DNA from: Leptolyngbya sp. KIOST-1
GTDB lineage: Bacteria; Cyanobacteriota; Cyanobacteriia; Phormidesmidales; Phormidesmidaceae
Reading direction: 5' to 3'
DNA length: 64,000 bases
NCBI RefSeq assembly: GCF_000763385.1
Contig: NZ_JQFA01000002.1
Coordinates: forward strand, 1,240,001 to 1,304,000
Part shown: positions 27,874-37,345 of the stretch, one piece after another
How the letters are laid out: the number at the start of each line of letters is the position of its first letter
Numbering within the stretch: position 1 is the first letter of the stretch
The notes under the pieces: model-generated
Seen by the model: the letters and a program-made list of their open reading frames with translations, nothing else
Database searches by the model: none
What the model was told of the DNA's origin: nothing
Made by a program: the position numbers and the translations under genes

Positions 27874-28866
27874 CTACTTGTACTCAAAGCGAGCGATCAG
27901 CGGCTGGGGCGATTTCAGCCGCTGCACCAGCGCCTGGCGGGCGCCGGTCTGAGGATCAGAATCTCCCCCGTGGGCCGCCACAAACAGCCCGATTGCCTCC
28001 GCCATCAACTCCCGCAGGGCCGCATCGGGCTGAGTTGCCGGAAAATCCAAAAAGGCTCGGCCCGTGGTGGAATCGAAAGGGTCTACGAAGGAAAAGTGGT
28101 TGGCCCCTTCTAGTAGCAGTAAATAGCTATCGTCTCTGCCGCCGCTAAGGGCTTCGTGGAAGGTGCGCTCCACCGGGGTGGTGGCCCGCTCCCAGGTGAG
28201 GCCGTAGCGATCGCTGCTGTTGGCAATCACGCCATCCTGGGTGCCGGCCATCAGCAATAGCGGCAGCCGGTCGGGCAGCGGCAAAATTTGGCCTGCTGGG
28301 TAGCCCAGCTGCATTACCGCAGCGGTGTGGGCTCCATAGGCAAAGGCGGCTCGCACCGGGGCAAAGAAGGTGGGGCTGGCGCTTTCGATCGCCACTCGGC
28401 CCCCGGCGGAGTGGCCACCCAAAATGACCCGGTCTAGATTCAGTAAACCGGCCAGAACGCCATCGGTATTTAATTGCTCTAGCTCCTTGAGCAGCGCTGG
28501 CAACGCCGATGCCGTTGGGCCCTGGCCGTAGCGATCGGGCATCAGCATGGCCAGGTCTACCCCTGGGGTGAGGGCCACCATGCCCGGCAGGTTCTCGGCC
28601 ACCCAGGCAAAGGTCACCACCACCAGCCCCCGCTCCGCCAGGGCAACTGCCAGCCACCGGTAGAGCTCTGGCCCACAGTTGATGCCGTTGAACAAAATCA
28701 CCACCGGGAAAGGGGCTTTTTCTGCCGCAGCGGGCACCACGCCCAGGTTGGTTTCCTGAGTGCTACCGGAGGGTTGGGCCGGGTAAAACACCTTTAGATG
28801 CAGGGTGTTGTAGGGGGGCGGTGGGCCATCGACAATGGCCGCGCGAAACATTGCTCGTACAGTCAT
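27874..28866 (-). CDS. Alpha/beta hydrolase
   Basis: About 330 residues from ATG 28866. The nucleophile elbow is GHSAGG within LDRVILGGHSAGGRVA. An oxyanion region lies near VVILFNGINCGPELY, an acid near MAGTQDGVI, and a final His in GANHFSF. Similar to chlorophyllase-like or dienelactone-hydrolase-like proteins; substrate unknown. No clear signal peptide is seen. Confidence 0.85.
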   Translation of the reverse strand: MTVRAMFRAAIVDGPPPPYNTLHLKVFYPAQPSGSTQETNLGVVPAAAEKAPFPVVILFNGINCGPELYRWLAVALAERGLVVVTFAWVAENLPGMVALTPGVDLAMLMPDRYGQGPTASALPALLKELEQLNTDGVLAGLLNLDRVILGGHSAGGRVAIESASPTFFAPVRAAFAYGAHTAAVMQLGYPAGQILPLPDRLPLLLMAGTQDGVIANSSDRYGLTWERATTPVERTFHEALSGGRDDSYLLLLEGANHFSFVDPFDSTTGRAFLDFPATQPDAALRELMAEAIGLFVAAHGGDSDPQTGARQALVQRLKSPQPLIARFEYK

Positions 28867-28929
28867 GGGGTGAAACCTCTCCAAAGGTCAGTAGGGAATG
28901 CAGGGGCGAGAAACCGGGTTTTTCTGGGC

Positions 28930-30072
28930 TCAAGACTGCCAGAATTCATCGACCTGCAAATGCTTTAGCTCCGATTGGAGTTCCTGGAAGTAGTCGCTTT
29001 CGGTGATCTGGGCCACCTGCTTTTGCAACTTTCCCTGGTCGATCTCGATGGTCAGCTCTTTCAACTGCTGCTTTAGCTGGGTTTCGCGACGTTCAACGCT
29101 GGCGGCCATGTGCTGAAACATGCGGGCCAGCTGACCCAGTTCATCGTTGCGCTGGGCCACGGCATCCAGTTGGTCGGGAACAAAGGTGCCTGCATCTACG
29201 GCGGTGGCGGCGGCGGTGACTTTGTCCACCTGTTCAATGTACTGCTGCATTGACCGGTTATGGTGGCGCAGGGTGGATTCGGCCCGCTTGCGATCGCCAA
29301 TTTCCGCACAGATCTGCCCATACATTTGATGAAATGTGGCGATCACCTCCCCCAGCTCATCCCGCCGCCGGTAGCGCAGCGAGGCAAATTTTGGGGCACT
29401 GTCGTCGCGGGCCACGGTTTCTCCTGCCAGGCTCAGATCCTGACGCAGCGTCAGAATTGGAGTGATCAGCAGCCGACTGAGCAACAGCAGCATCACCAGG
29501 GTGATGAAGGCGGCAATCAGCAGCACCAGCCCCGCAATTCTCAGCATGTAGAACATTAACGCCCGCTGGGTGGCGTCGGCATTGTGGCGCAGCACGATCC
29601 AGTGGTTATCGTTCAGCTCGCTCAGCATGCCTTCACCGATGCCCGCCGTCGTCCAGGCGATGTCGTAGCGGCGGCCTGCGGCGGTAGTAAAAAGCTGGCG
29701 GCGGTCCTGGCGCGCATTGGCCGTGGTCAACTGGGGCGGTTCCCCAAAGGTTGCCACCAGATTGCCTGCGGCATCGTACACAGTGCCGCCCAAAATGCCC
29801 TGGAGCATCGGGTCACGCTGCAACTGCTGGAGGTGCGCCGCCAGTTCTTCACCGTCGGCGGTGGGGTAGGTGGTGACAATCCAGCGCACCTTGCCGATTG
29901 AAACATCTTCGATCTGATCGAGCAGTTCAGCCCGGCGGCGCTGCACCGAGGGCACTAGCAAAATCGCTTCAATCACCACCAGACTGACAAACATACCCGC
30001 AATGATGCGCTGCGACAGGGGCGATTGAAACAGACGGAGCGTCGTTTTCAGCTGGTGAGACAAAGCTTTCAT
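28930..30072 (-). CDS. HAMP sensor without output domain, conserved C-terminal tail
   Basis: 380 residues from ATG 30072. A membrane helix (IIAGMFVSLVVIEAILLVP), a periplasmic sensor of about 130 residues, a second helix (LVLLIAAFITLVMLLLL), then a HAMP linker and a HAMP-like DELGQLARMFQHMA. It ends in a coiled coil and the tail QLKELTIEIDQGK...ITESDYFQELQ...VDEFWQS. No kinase, cyclase, GGDEF or methyl-accepting domain follows. The tail is shared with the GAF-PAS sensor at 43820 and the broken PAS gene at 45060-51548, so it probably replaces a catalytic output as a docking site (inference). Confidence 0.85.
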   Translation of the reverse strand: MKALSHQLKTTLRLFQSPLSQRIIAGMFVSLVVIEAILLVPSVQRRRAELLDQIEDVSIGKVRWIVTTYPTADGEELAAHLQQLQRDPMLQGILGGTVYDAAGNLVATFGEPPQLTTANARQDRRQLFTTAAGRRYDIAWTTAGIGEGMLSELNDNHWIVLRHNADATQRALMFYMLRIAGLVLLIAAFITLVMLLLLSRLLITPILTLRQDLSLAGETVARDDSAPKFASLRYRRRDELGEVIATFHQMYGQICAEIGDRKRAESTLRHHNRSMQQYIEQVDKVTAAATAVDAGTFVPDQLDAVAQRNDELGQLARMFQHMAASVERRETQLKQQLKELTIEIDQGKLQKQVAQITESDYFQELQSELKHLQVDEFWQS

Positions 30073-30179
30073 GGCACCAATGATGACCCTACAGCTGCCA
30101 GGGTAACTGTCCTGCCTTAACGCAAACTGAGAGAGAGGTGAATGCCTGGTTACCAATGGTCGCACCCAGCCGCAAAGAA

Positions 30180-30217
30180 ACCCGATGGGCGTTCAATCCC
30201 TTGAACGCTCATCGGGT
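30180..30217 (-). terminator. Intrinsic terminator of the haloperoxidase gene
   Basis: CCCGATGGGCGTTCAA (30181-30196) pairs with TTGAACGCTCATCGGG (30201-30216) around TCCC. Read on the minus strand the hairpin is followed by TTTCTTT. It lies 25 bp past the haloperoxidase stop. Confidence 0.8.
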
Positions 30218-30241
30218 AAAGGGCCCTACCAGGGTCCGGCT

Positions 30242-32059
30242 TTAGAACCGCACCGGGTGGCCAGTAATGCTCTGGAACGCAAAGGTGCCCACGGCCTCGC
30301 GGTAGGTGCGGCGGGTGTCGCGCAGCATGCTGATGGCCAGCCGTTCACCCAGCAGGTTGCCGCCGGTTTCGATGCCCGTGCCGGGGCGATCGCAGCCCGC
30401 ATTGGGCCCCGAGGTCGTGCCATCGGTACGCCAGTGCATCCCAGCCCCATCGCGGAACAGCGTCACGTTGGCGATCAGCTTGTTCAGCTCACCGTGGATG
30501 GTGAGTTCCTCGCCCTTGCGGTGGTACTCGGCCAGCTTGGAGCCGCCATCCACCGGTACCTTGGGGTTGGGGAAGGGGCCATCGGCAAAGTAGGCCTTGG
30601 CCACCGTCGCCGCCGCCGCCACAAAGGCCGAGTGACCGCCGGGGTAGGCCGGGTGGGTGGGCGATCCTTCGGGGAAGCCCATGGGCAGCAGCCAGTTGCC
30701 CTCGCCTTTGCCCCGGCTGTGGGCAATATTTTGCTGGCGGTTGTGCTCATAGATGCGATCGAGCACCTGGGTACGCCGCCACACATCGGCCCCCTCGCCA
30801 AAGAAGTCGTTAAACTTCTCATTGTCGCAGGGGTTCTCAGTATGGCCACCCAGCACGCCCCGCCGGAACAGTTCCAGGCGCTGGGCGTAGACCTCGGGCC
30901 GCAGGCGACGGTACACACACCACTTCTGGAACCAGGCGTGCTTGAGGGCATAGACCCCCGCCAGCCCGGCCTGAATGCTGATGTCTGGCCCGCCCAGGCT
31001 ACCAAAGCCGTCGGCGGTGGTAATGGCTCTACCGTAGGGAATCGCCTCGGAAAGGGCGGCCTTCTGGCCAAGCAGCATGAGTGTGGCCCACAACCCGGCC
31101 TGGTGGGGCAGGTCGATGTGTACCCACTGCCCCGCATCCCGCAGGGTGGTAATGTAGCGGGTGCCATCGACCAAATCGGTGCCGCTGGGGTCAATATCGC
31201 CGTTATTGACCCGGTTCCAGGTCTCGATGTCAGTCATGTAGTCGAGGCCGGGGCGCGGGTAGCGCTGCTGCTGACGAATCGGCTGGTTGCCAAAGTTAAA
31301 GTCCTGCAGTAAAAACTGCGACACGTGGGGGCCAACGGCGCAGCCCGCATAGGGACCACGAAAAAGCGTTTGGGGCGTGCAGACAAAGCCAAACTGATCG
31401 ACAAAGCCCAGGGCGTTGAGATCGTCGCAGGCGGCTTGAATCAGGCTGCTGTTGGCGTACTGGTCAAAGGGCACATCGCGGCAGAGGGCCATCCAGTAGC
31501 GCTCCACCATGTCGATGGCGGTGCTGCGGCTGGCAAAGGTAGGGGCCGCCGCCATGCGAGCCCCGTTCGAGTCATTGCCGATCTGCTGAAAGGAGAACGC
31601 ATTCAGCGGGTTGACCAGCTTGCGCTTGCCGCCCCCCAGCTGCACCTGCTCAAGGGCTTCCTGGGTACCGACTTGCAGCGCATCGAGCAGGGATTGCCAC
31701 GAACCTGGGTCAACCAGACCGTTGGGGTTGTGGGCCAGGCTTTTGGTGAACGAGGCAAAGCCTGGAAACCCAATGTGCTTAAAGCGATCTTCGTCGCCGT
31801 TGATGGGGGCTGGGGTGACGCTAAAGTCATTGGCGGCATCGTCACGCTTTTGGTCGCGCAGGGCCGCTGCCTCGGTGCGGCGAGCTTCGTAGTCGCGCTG
31901 GGGCAAAGAATTGCACTGATAATCAACCATGGGAATGTTCCTTAGTGAATGGGCTATTGAATCGCCAACCTCAGACTGGAGGGCGTTGGCCTTGGCCCCA
32001 GGCAGAGCCAGGATCGTCGGCCCTTCTGGGGCAAATAACCGCTGCAAAAACTTGACCAT
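30242..32059 (-). CDS. Vanadium-dependent haloperoxidase (PAP2 fold)
   Basis: About 605 residues from ATG 32059, which has AGGA just upstream; in-frame ATGs at 32074 and 32140 extend it. Vanadate-binding motifs are visible: KWCVYRRLRPE, PTHPAYPGGHSAFVAAAAT and FRDGAGMHWRTD. The family oxidises halides with H2O2 to brominate or chlorinate organics. The usual PSGH serine is Gly here (PGGH). No signal peptide is evident. The gene is monocistronic with a clear terminator. Confidence 0.9.
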   Translation of the reverse strand: MVKFLQRLFAPEGPTILALPGAKANALQSEVGDSIAHSLRNIPMVDYQCNSLPQRDYEARRTEAAALRDQKRDDAANDFSVTPAPINGDEDRFKHIGFPGFASFTKSLAHNPNGLVDPGSWQSLLDALQVGTQEALEQVQLGGGKRKLVNPLNAFSFQQIGNDSNGARMAAAPTFASRSTAIDMVERYWMALCRDVPFDQYANSSLIQAACDDLNALGFVDQFGFVCTPQTLFRGPYAGCAVGPHVSQFLLQDFNFGNQPIRQQQRYPRPGLDYMTDIETWNRVNNGDIDPSGTDLVDGTRYITTLRDAGQWVHIDLPHQAGLWATLMLLGQKAALSEAIPYGRAITTADGFGSLGGPDISIQAGLAGVYALKHAWFQKWCVYRRLRPEVYAQRLELFRRGVLGGHTENPCDNEKFNDFFGEGADVWRRTQVLDRIYEHNRQQNIAHSRGKGEGNWLLPMGFPEGSPTHPAYPGGHSAFVAAAATVAKAYFADGPFPNPKVPVDGGSKLAEYHRKGEELTIHGELNKLIANVTLFRDGAGMHWRTDGTTSGPNAGCDRPGTGIETGGNLLGERLAISMLRDTRRTYREAVGTFAFQSITGHPVRF

Positions 32060-32140
32060 CGTCCTAGAGTCCATAGGGCAGGAGGGGGCTAACTGAAAAC
32101 CGATGGCAAAATCTGTGGGCCATCGTCCCTTAACCGGCAA

Positions 32141-32605
32141 AGCACCACTGGGGCAACGGAGACCCGCCAGCTATCGCTTAGAGCATTAGGGGGTTGGGTT
32201 GCAGCCGTTGCAATAGACCTAAGGTAAACAGGGCGCAGGGCCAAACCACAGTACCCCTGCGGGTACTCTTTGTCGCTGGGAGCTACACCCCCTTTAAACC
32301 AGGCCTTTTCCCATCAATTCAACAAGTCATTCAGACAACTAAAGACGAGGCGTTTTTGGCCAGTTGATCGCGATCGCAACCAAGTTGCCGATTCCAGTGA
32401 AATATCCCCCTCGGCGGCTTGACTCAATGACGCTTGTGGTTAACGATGGGCAGGAACGTTTTGGTTGGGTGGGGTTTTAGATAAAAAATAAAGCGTTAAA
32501 TCGAGCGTTTAGAGAAGTGAGATTTGACTATTTTTTGACACGGGTCAGACGCTTTCTAGCCAAATTTTGAAGGCATGTCTGCCCCCATGACTGAATCTGG
32601 CGATT
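32141..32605. other. Intergenic region before the sigma-like gene
   Basis: AT-richer near its right end, with GATTTGACTATTTTTTGACACGGG around 32520-32543 as a possible promoter for the plus-strand cluster (two TTGAC-type boxes, no clear -10). No gene is supported. Confidence 0.35.
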
Positions 32606-32611
32606 TTGGCA

Positions 32612-33784
32612 ATGCAGCTGCGCAATACGATAATCGACCTGTTTTCAACGTTTATTCGGTTCGCGGACGATCGCTTTGATAGTTGGATCAGCGATCGGCG
32701 GCTGAAAAAGGCCATGGAAGACCGCTTGACCCAGGCTGACGCGGCTGCCCAATCGGAGGGGTTTTGGGCGCTGTACTGGCACAAATGCTGGCCGACCCAC
32801 CCCCAGGCGGAGGCCCATCTCCAGGCCTATCTCCAGGAACCCTGTTTTTGGGCCACCCAACGGATCACCCAGCGGTTTGGCAGCGATCAGTGGACGCTGG
32901 CCGATGGGTTTCAAACGGCGATCGCCCACACGCCCAGCATTCTCAAGCGCTACCGCCCTGACTATGGCAGCGATTTGAGGGCCTACGCCCAGACCGCATT
33001 CGGTAACGTGGTTCGCGACCAGATGCGGCAGCAGCAGGCTGCCAATGTTTGCAGCGATTGGGGCCTGCTGCGGCGGCTAAGCCGGGTGCAGATTCGGCGA
33101 TCGCTGGAGGCCGCCGGGATTGCCCAGATAGAAGCGACCATTCTGCTCTGGCAGTGTTTCAAAGCGGTTTGTCGGCTCGATCCGCAGCGATCGGTGCGGG
33201 CGCTACCGCCGCCAACCCCCGACCAGCTGGTACAGATGGCGGCGCGCTACAACCGACTGCGGGTTCAGCTCAGTCCTATACCTGCCCGGCTGGAGGGTGA
33301 GGATCTGGTGGCCAAACTTCAGCCGATTGTGCAAGCGGCCCGGTCTCACCTGGTGCCGAAGGTGACATCGCTAGATCAGCCCCAGTTTGACGTGATCGCG
33401 CCAGCGCCCCTAGACAGTTTGAGCGGCGACGACCTGCCGATGGCTCGGCTATTGGCGGCGGAGGCCTACGCCGAACAGCGGCGGCGGGTGCAGCAGCTGG
33501 AGGCGGTGCTGGGGGAGGCGATCGCGGCGCTCACCCCAGCCGATCAAACCCTGCTGCGGTTTTACTACCAGGAGCAACTGACCCAAACGGCGATCGCCCA
33601 GCAGCTCGACATTCAGCAGTATCAGGTATCGCGGCGGCTGAACCGGGTGCGCCAACAGCTCCTGGCCAATGTGGCCCAGTGGAGTCAGAAAACGCTGCAT
33701 ATTTCCCTGAATTCTGCCGTATTAGCCAGTATGAGCGACGCGATTCACGAGTGGTTACAGCGCCATTATCAAAAACAGCATTAG
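32612..33784 (+). CDS. Sigma-70-like factor of the CHAT/CHASE2 cluster
   Basis: 390 residues from ATG 32612. The N-terminal half contains a helical region with RYRPDYGSDLRAYAQTAFGNVVRDQMRQ, like sigma region 2. The C-terminal half has ALTPADQTLLRFYYQEQLTQTAIAQQLDIQQYQVSRRLNRVRQQL, a region 4 helix-turn-helix. The middle is long and atypical. This architecture is known from cyanobacterial clusters with DUF1822 and CHAT-CHASE2 genes. It probably directs transcription of its own cluster (inference). DUF1822 follows after 19 bp. Confidence 0.82.
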   Translation: MQLRNTIIDLFSTFIRFADDRFDSWISDRRLKKAMEDRLTQADAAAQSEGFWALYWHKCWPTHPQAEAHLQAYLQEPCFWATQRITQRFGSDQWTLADGFQTAIAHTPSILKRYRPDYGSDLRAYAQTAFGNVVRDQMRQQQAANVCSDWGLLRRLSRVQIRRSLEAAGIAQIEATILLWQCFKAVCRLDPQRSVRALPPPTPDQLVQMAARYNRLRVQLSPIPARLEGEDLVAKLQPIVQAARSHLVPKVTSLDQPQFDVIAPAPLDSLSGDDLPMARLLAAEAYAEQRRRVQQLEAVLGEAIAALTPADQTLLRFYYQEQLTQTAIAQQLDIQQYQVSRRLNRVRQQLLANVAQWSQKTLHISLNSAVLASMSDAIHEWLQRHYQKQH

Positions 33785-33803
33785 AGCACAGCAGAGGATC
33801 TCG

Positions 33804-34934
33804 ATGAGCGTGGTGTTTGACAATCCGGTGCAGCCCGTGCTGGCGATGCCGCCCGATCTGGCGCTGTGGCAGCAGGGTGAGGCGATCGCCGACCCGGCGG
33901 CCCGCTGGCGCGTCTATCTGCATCAGCTAGGGTTGGCGGCGCTGCAAGCCTGGGTGCAGGACGAGGGTGATCAAACCATTCACCCCTGGCCCGCCGCCGA
34001 TGCGGTTGATCTCTGGCAGTGGGTGGATGGGCTGGCTCTGACGTTGGGCGATCGCCGCCTAGTAGTGATGCTGAGTGAGGCGATTGATGCCAGTTCGCTG
34101 ACGGTGCCCCAGGAGTGGGTCGATATTCCCGGTTGGACGGCGGACTACTACGTGGCGGCCCAGGTGGATGTGGACGAGCAGCGGCTGGTGCTGTGGGGCT
34201 ATGGCACCTATACCCAGGTGAAGGCCCAGGGACGGTATGATCCGCGCGATCGCACCTACAGCCTGAACGCCGCCGACCTGATCCAAGACTTTTCGGTCTT
34301 CTGGGTGGCCCAGCGGCTCGAGCAACCCCAAACTATTTCTCTGCCGGAGTTGCCTGCCCTACCCGAGGCCCAGGCCGAGCGCCTGGCCGATCGGCTGGCC
34401 CAGGCCGTGGAACCGAGGCTGGAAATTCCCTTTGAGCAGTGGGGGGCGCTGCTCAGCGATGACCACTGGCGGCGGCAGCTCCGGCAGCGGCAGCAGGGCC
34501 GGGGACCGGTGGATCTGAGCGGCTGGCTGAGGGACTGGGTAGAACCGGGCTGGCGATCGCTGGCCTCGCTGCTGCCCAGCACGCCAGCCCTGGGCTTTCG
34601 CTCCACTGGCATCCGCAGTGCGGTCAGTCGGGGCAAGGCCATCTGGCTCAGCCCCCCCGGCTGTTTCCTGGTGCTGGGCCTGCGGGTGACCCCCACCGAA
34701 GACGATCGCCGCAGCATCAGCGTGCAGCTCTTTCCCACCGATGTCGACCTGCTGCCCGCGGGCGTCACCCTGACCCTGGAACTGCCAGAAACCGCAGAGC
34801 CCTTGCAAACAGTACAGGCAGGGGAGCACGATAACGTTATTCAGCTACCCAGTTTTCGCTGTCCGCCGGGGCAGCGGTTTCGGGTGAGCATTCAGCTGGC
34901 AGATGCTATCGTGCAGGAGGACTTCGTCAGCTAA
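33804..34934 (+). CDS. DUF1822 family protein
   Basis: 376 residues. DUF1822 features: early ARWRVYLHQLGLAALQAWV, DIPGWTADYYVAAQVDVDEQRLVLWGYGTYTQVKA, then a C-terminal beta domain (GCFLVLGLRVTPTEDDRRSISVQLFPTD). No signal peptide; likely cytoplasmic. Always found near CHASE2/CHAT and sigma-like genes in cyanobacteria (established association), but function is unknown. Ends 4 bp before the CHAT-CHASE2 start. Confidence 0.9.
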   Translation: MSVVFDNPVQPVLAMPPDLALWQQGEAIADPAARWRVYLHQLGLAALQAWVQDEGDQTIHPWPAADAVDLWQWVDGLALTLGDRRLVVMLSEAIDASSLTVPQEWVDIPGWTADYYVAAQVDVDEQRLVLWGYGTYTQVKAQGRYDPRDRTYSLNAADLIQDFSVFWVAQRLEQPQTISLPELPALPEAQAERLADRLAQAVEPRLEIPFEQWGALLSDDHWRRQLRQRQQGRGPVDLSGWLRDWVEPGWRSLASLLPSTPALGFRSTGIRSAVSRGKAIWLSPPGCFLVLGLRVTPTEDDRRSISVQLFPTDVDLLPAGVTLTLELPETAEPLQTVQAGEHDNVIQLPSFRCPPGQRFRVSIQLADAIVQEDFVS

Positions 34935-34938
34935 TGCG

Positions 34939-37251
34939 ATGGAACAGCGCCTGTTGCTCAATCTGGGCCAGGGCGAATGGCACACCGGCTTTGCCAGCGT
35001 CACCGCCCAGCTTTGGGAGAATGAGCAGCCACCCATGCAGTTTGTCGGCAGCTTGCCGCCGATGCCCCAGCTAGCGGCCCAGTACCAGCGCTGGCAGCAG
35101 CTCTACGAGGCTATCTACGGCAGCCAAAGCCGCTGGCGACGGGCGGCATCGCCCTTTGAGTTTGAGGCGGGGGCGCTCACCAATGTGTCGCATCAAGAAT
35201 TCGCCACCCTCTGCACCAGCCTCTGCACCGACTTGAACCAGTGGTTGATGGCGGCCACTTTTGCCCCCATCGAGCGCCGCCTGCGCACGCACCTGTCAGC
35301 CCATGCCCCCCTTCAGGTCATGCTCACGGCCCACGCCAAAGCAGTGCTGCGGTTTCCCTGGCGGCTGTGGCAGCTGTTTGACGACTACCCCCAGGCGGAG
35401 CTTTCCCTCAGCCTGCCCGACTATCGCCGCGCCCTCAAGCAAACCCAGGCCAACGCCACGGGAACGGTCAGAATTCTAGCCGTGCTGGGCAACGACACCG
35501 GCATAGACATCGAGACGGATCGCCAGATTCTCAGCCAGCTCCCCGCTGCCCAGGTGACGCTGCTGGCCCAGCCAACCCTGAGGGAATTGCAGCAGCAGCT
35601 CTGGGAGTCCAAGTGGGACATCTTATTTTTTGCGGGACACAGCAGCAGCCAGGGAAAGGGCCGTCTCCAGGTCAACCCCACTGAATCACTGACCATTGAG
35701 CAGCTCAAATACGCCCTGCAACGCACCATCACTAATGGCTTACAGCTAGCGATTTTGAACTCCTGCGACGGGCTGGGGCTGGCCTGGGATCTGGCCGATC
35801 TGCACCTGCCCCAAACCATTGTGATGCGGGAGCCGGTACCCGATGCGATCGCCCACCAATTCCTCAAAGGGTTTCTAGCCGCATTCGCCCAGGGCACACC
35901 GCTCTACAGCGCCGTGCGCGAAGCCCGCGAAAAGCTCCATGGGCTGAGTGAGCTGGGCAGCTGCGCCGCCTGGCTGCCGGTGATTGTGCAAAATCCGGCG
36001 GAGGTGCCCCCCACCTGGCCCCAGCTAGCGGGTCAGCCCGTGAAGCCCGCTCCGATGACGCGGCCTCCACTAAAACCCGCCCAGCGTCGAACTGTATGGA
36101 GAACCCTGGCCCTCACCGCCACGGTTTTAGCCCTGCGCTGGGTCGGCCTTCTGCAACCTGCCGAACTGTGGGCCTACGACGCCTTAATGCGATCGCGCCC
36201 AGCCGAGACCCCTGACCCTCGCCTGGTGGTGGTGACGGTGGATGAAAACGACATTCAATCTCAAACCGCCCCAAATCGACGGGGTTCGGTGGCCGATGCG
36301 ACCCTGCACCAGGCTCTGACCATCCTGGCCAACAGTGAGCCCCGAATCGTTGGCCTTGACCTGTACCGTGACTTTCCGGCCAGCGACCCGGCCCTGGTGG
36401 CAGCGCTGGAGCAGCCCAATCTGGTGGGGCTGTGCAAAAGCCGGGATGCGATCGCAGGCTCGGTCGGCATCAGTCCGCCGCCAGAGCTACCCCTCGCCCA
36501 GGTCGGCTTCAGCGACTTTGTTGAAGAATCTGACGGCCTGGTCAGGCGGCAGCTGCTAACGCTGACCCCCGATCCGGTTTCGCCCTGTCAGTCGTCCTAT
36601 GGGTTTGCAGCCTTGGTGGCCATTCACTACCTCAACCAGGCTGGACTATCGCCCGGCTTCACAGCCCAGGGCAATTTGCACATTGGCGATGTGGTGTTTC
36701 CCCGGCTCAACCAGCGTACGGGTGGGCTGCAACGGATCGACAACGGCGGCAACCAGCTATTGCTCAACTACCGCGCCCTGGCGGCTCCCGACCAGATCGC
36801 GGCGACGGTTACTCTCCAGCAGCTTTTGAATGGGCAGGTGAATCTGGAGCGGCTGCGCGATCGCATTATCCTCATCGGCGTCACCGCCCCCAGCGGCGGC
36901 GACTACTGGTCAACCCCCTACGGTGCCCAGGGCCAGACCCGCACGGCGGGCGTGTTCATGCAGGCCCAGATGATTAGCCAACTGATCAGCGCCGTGGAGG
37001 ATGGGCGGCCCCTGATCTGGGTCTGGCCCCAGTGGGCCGAAGCGCTGTGCATTGCCCTGGGGGCGATCGCCGGGAGTCTGCTGGCCTGGCGGTGGCAATC
37101 GGCCCGATTGGCCCTGGCCTGTGTGCTGGCGACCCTCGCCCTAGGCACAGTCGCCTGGGCCGTGCTGCTTACGGGCGGTTGGCTTCCCCTGCTGCCCACC
37201 CTGCTGACCCTGAACGGCAGCGCCTTTTTCATCCAGGTCCGGCTGCGCTAG
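34939..37251 (+). CDS. CHAT-CHASE2 membrane protein
   Basis: 770 residues from ATG 34939. The cytoplasmic N terminus carries a CHAT (caspase-like) domain: ILFFAGHSSSQ holds the His and AILNSCDGLGLA the Cys, so the catalytic dyad is intact. A hydrophobic segment (TLALTATVLALRWVGLL) precedes a CHASE2 extracytoplasmic sensor (DPRLVVVTVDENDIQ, IVGLDLYRDFPASDP, INYR-like LLLNYRALA). Three C-terminal membrane helices end the protein with no kinase. It may be a membrane-linked protease-like sensor. Confidence 0.9.
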   Translation: MEQRLLLNLGQGEWHTGFASVTAQLWENEQPPMQFVGSLPPMPQLAAQYQRWQQLYEAIYGSQSRWRRAASPFEFEAGALTNVSHQEFATLCTSLCTDLNQWLMAATFAPIERRLRTHLSAHAPLQVMLTAHAKAVLRFPWRLWQLFDDYPQAELSLSLPDYRRALKQTQANATGTVRILAVLGNDTGIDIETDRQILSQLPAAQVTLLAQPTLRELQQQLWESKWDILFFAGHSSSQGKGRLQVNPTESLTIEQLKYALQRTITNGLQLAILNSCDGLGLAWDLADLHLPQTIVMREPVPDAIAHQFLKGFLAAFAQGTPLYSAVREAREKLHGLSELGSCAAWLPVIVQNPAEVPPTWPQLAGQPVKPAPMTRPPLKPAQRRTVWRTLALTATVLALRWVGLLQPAELWAYDALMRSRPAETPDPRLVVVTVDENDIQSQTAPNRRGSVADATLHQALTILANSEPRIVGLDLYRDFPASDPALVAALEQPNLVGLCKSRDAIAGSVGISPPPELPLAQVGFSDFVEESDGLVRRQLLTLTPDPVSPCQSSYGFAALVAIHYLNQAGLSPGFTAQGNLHIGDVVFPRLNQRTGGLQRIDNGGNQLLLNYRALAAPDQIAATVTLQQLLNGQVNLERLRDRIILIGVTAPSGGDYWSTPYGAQGQTRTAGVFMQAQMISQLISAVEDGRPLIWVWPQWAEALCIALGAIAGSLLAWRWQSARLALACVLATLALGTVAWAVLLTGGWLPLLPTLLTLNGSAFFIQVRLR

Positions 37252-37345
37252 ACCGAGCAGGCCTTGATGAGCAAAAGGTTACAAGTTTAACAATCTCTGG
37301 GCTCCGTCCACCATACTTTGAGGACAAATTCCTAGGAGCTTGACC

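Noticed and set aside
30185-31312. A 375-codon open frame on the plus strand over the haloperoxidase gene
   Set aside because: It is an antisense shadow of a GC-rich gene; its product has no domain and the opposite frame has complete vanadate-binding motifs.
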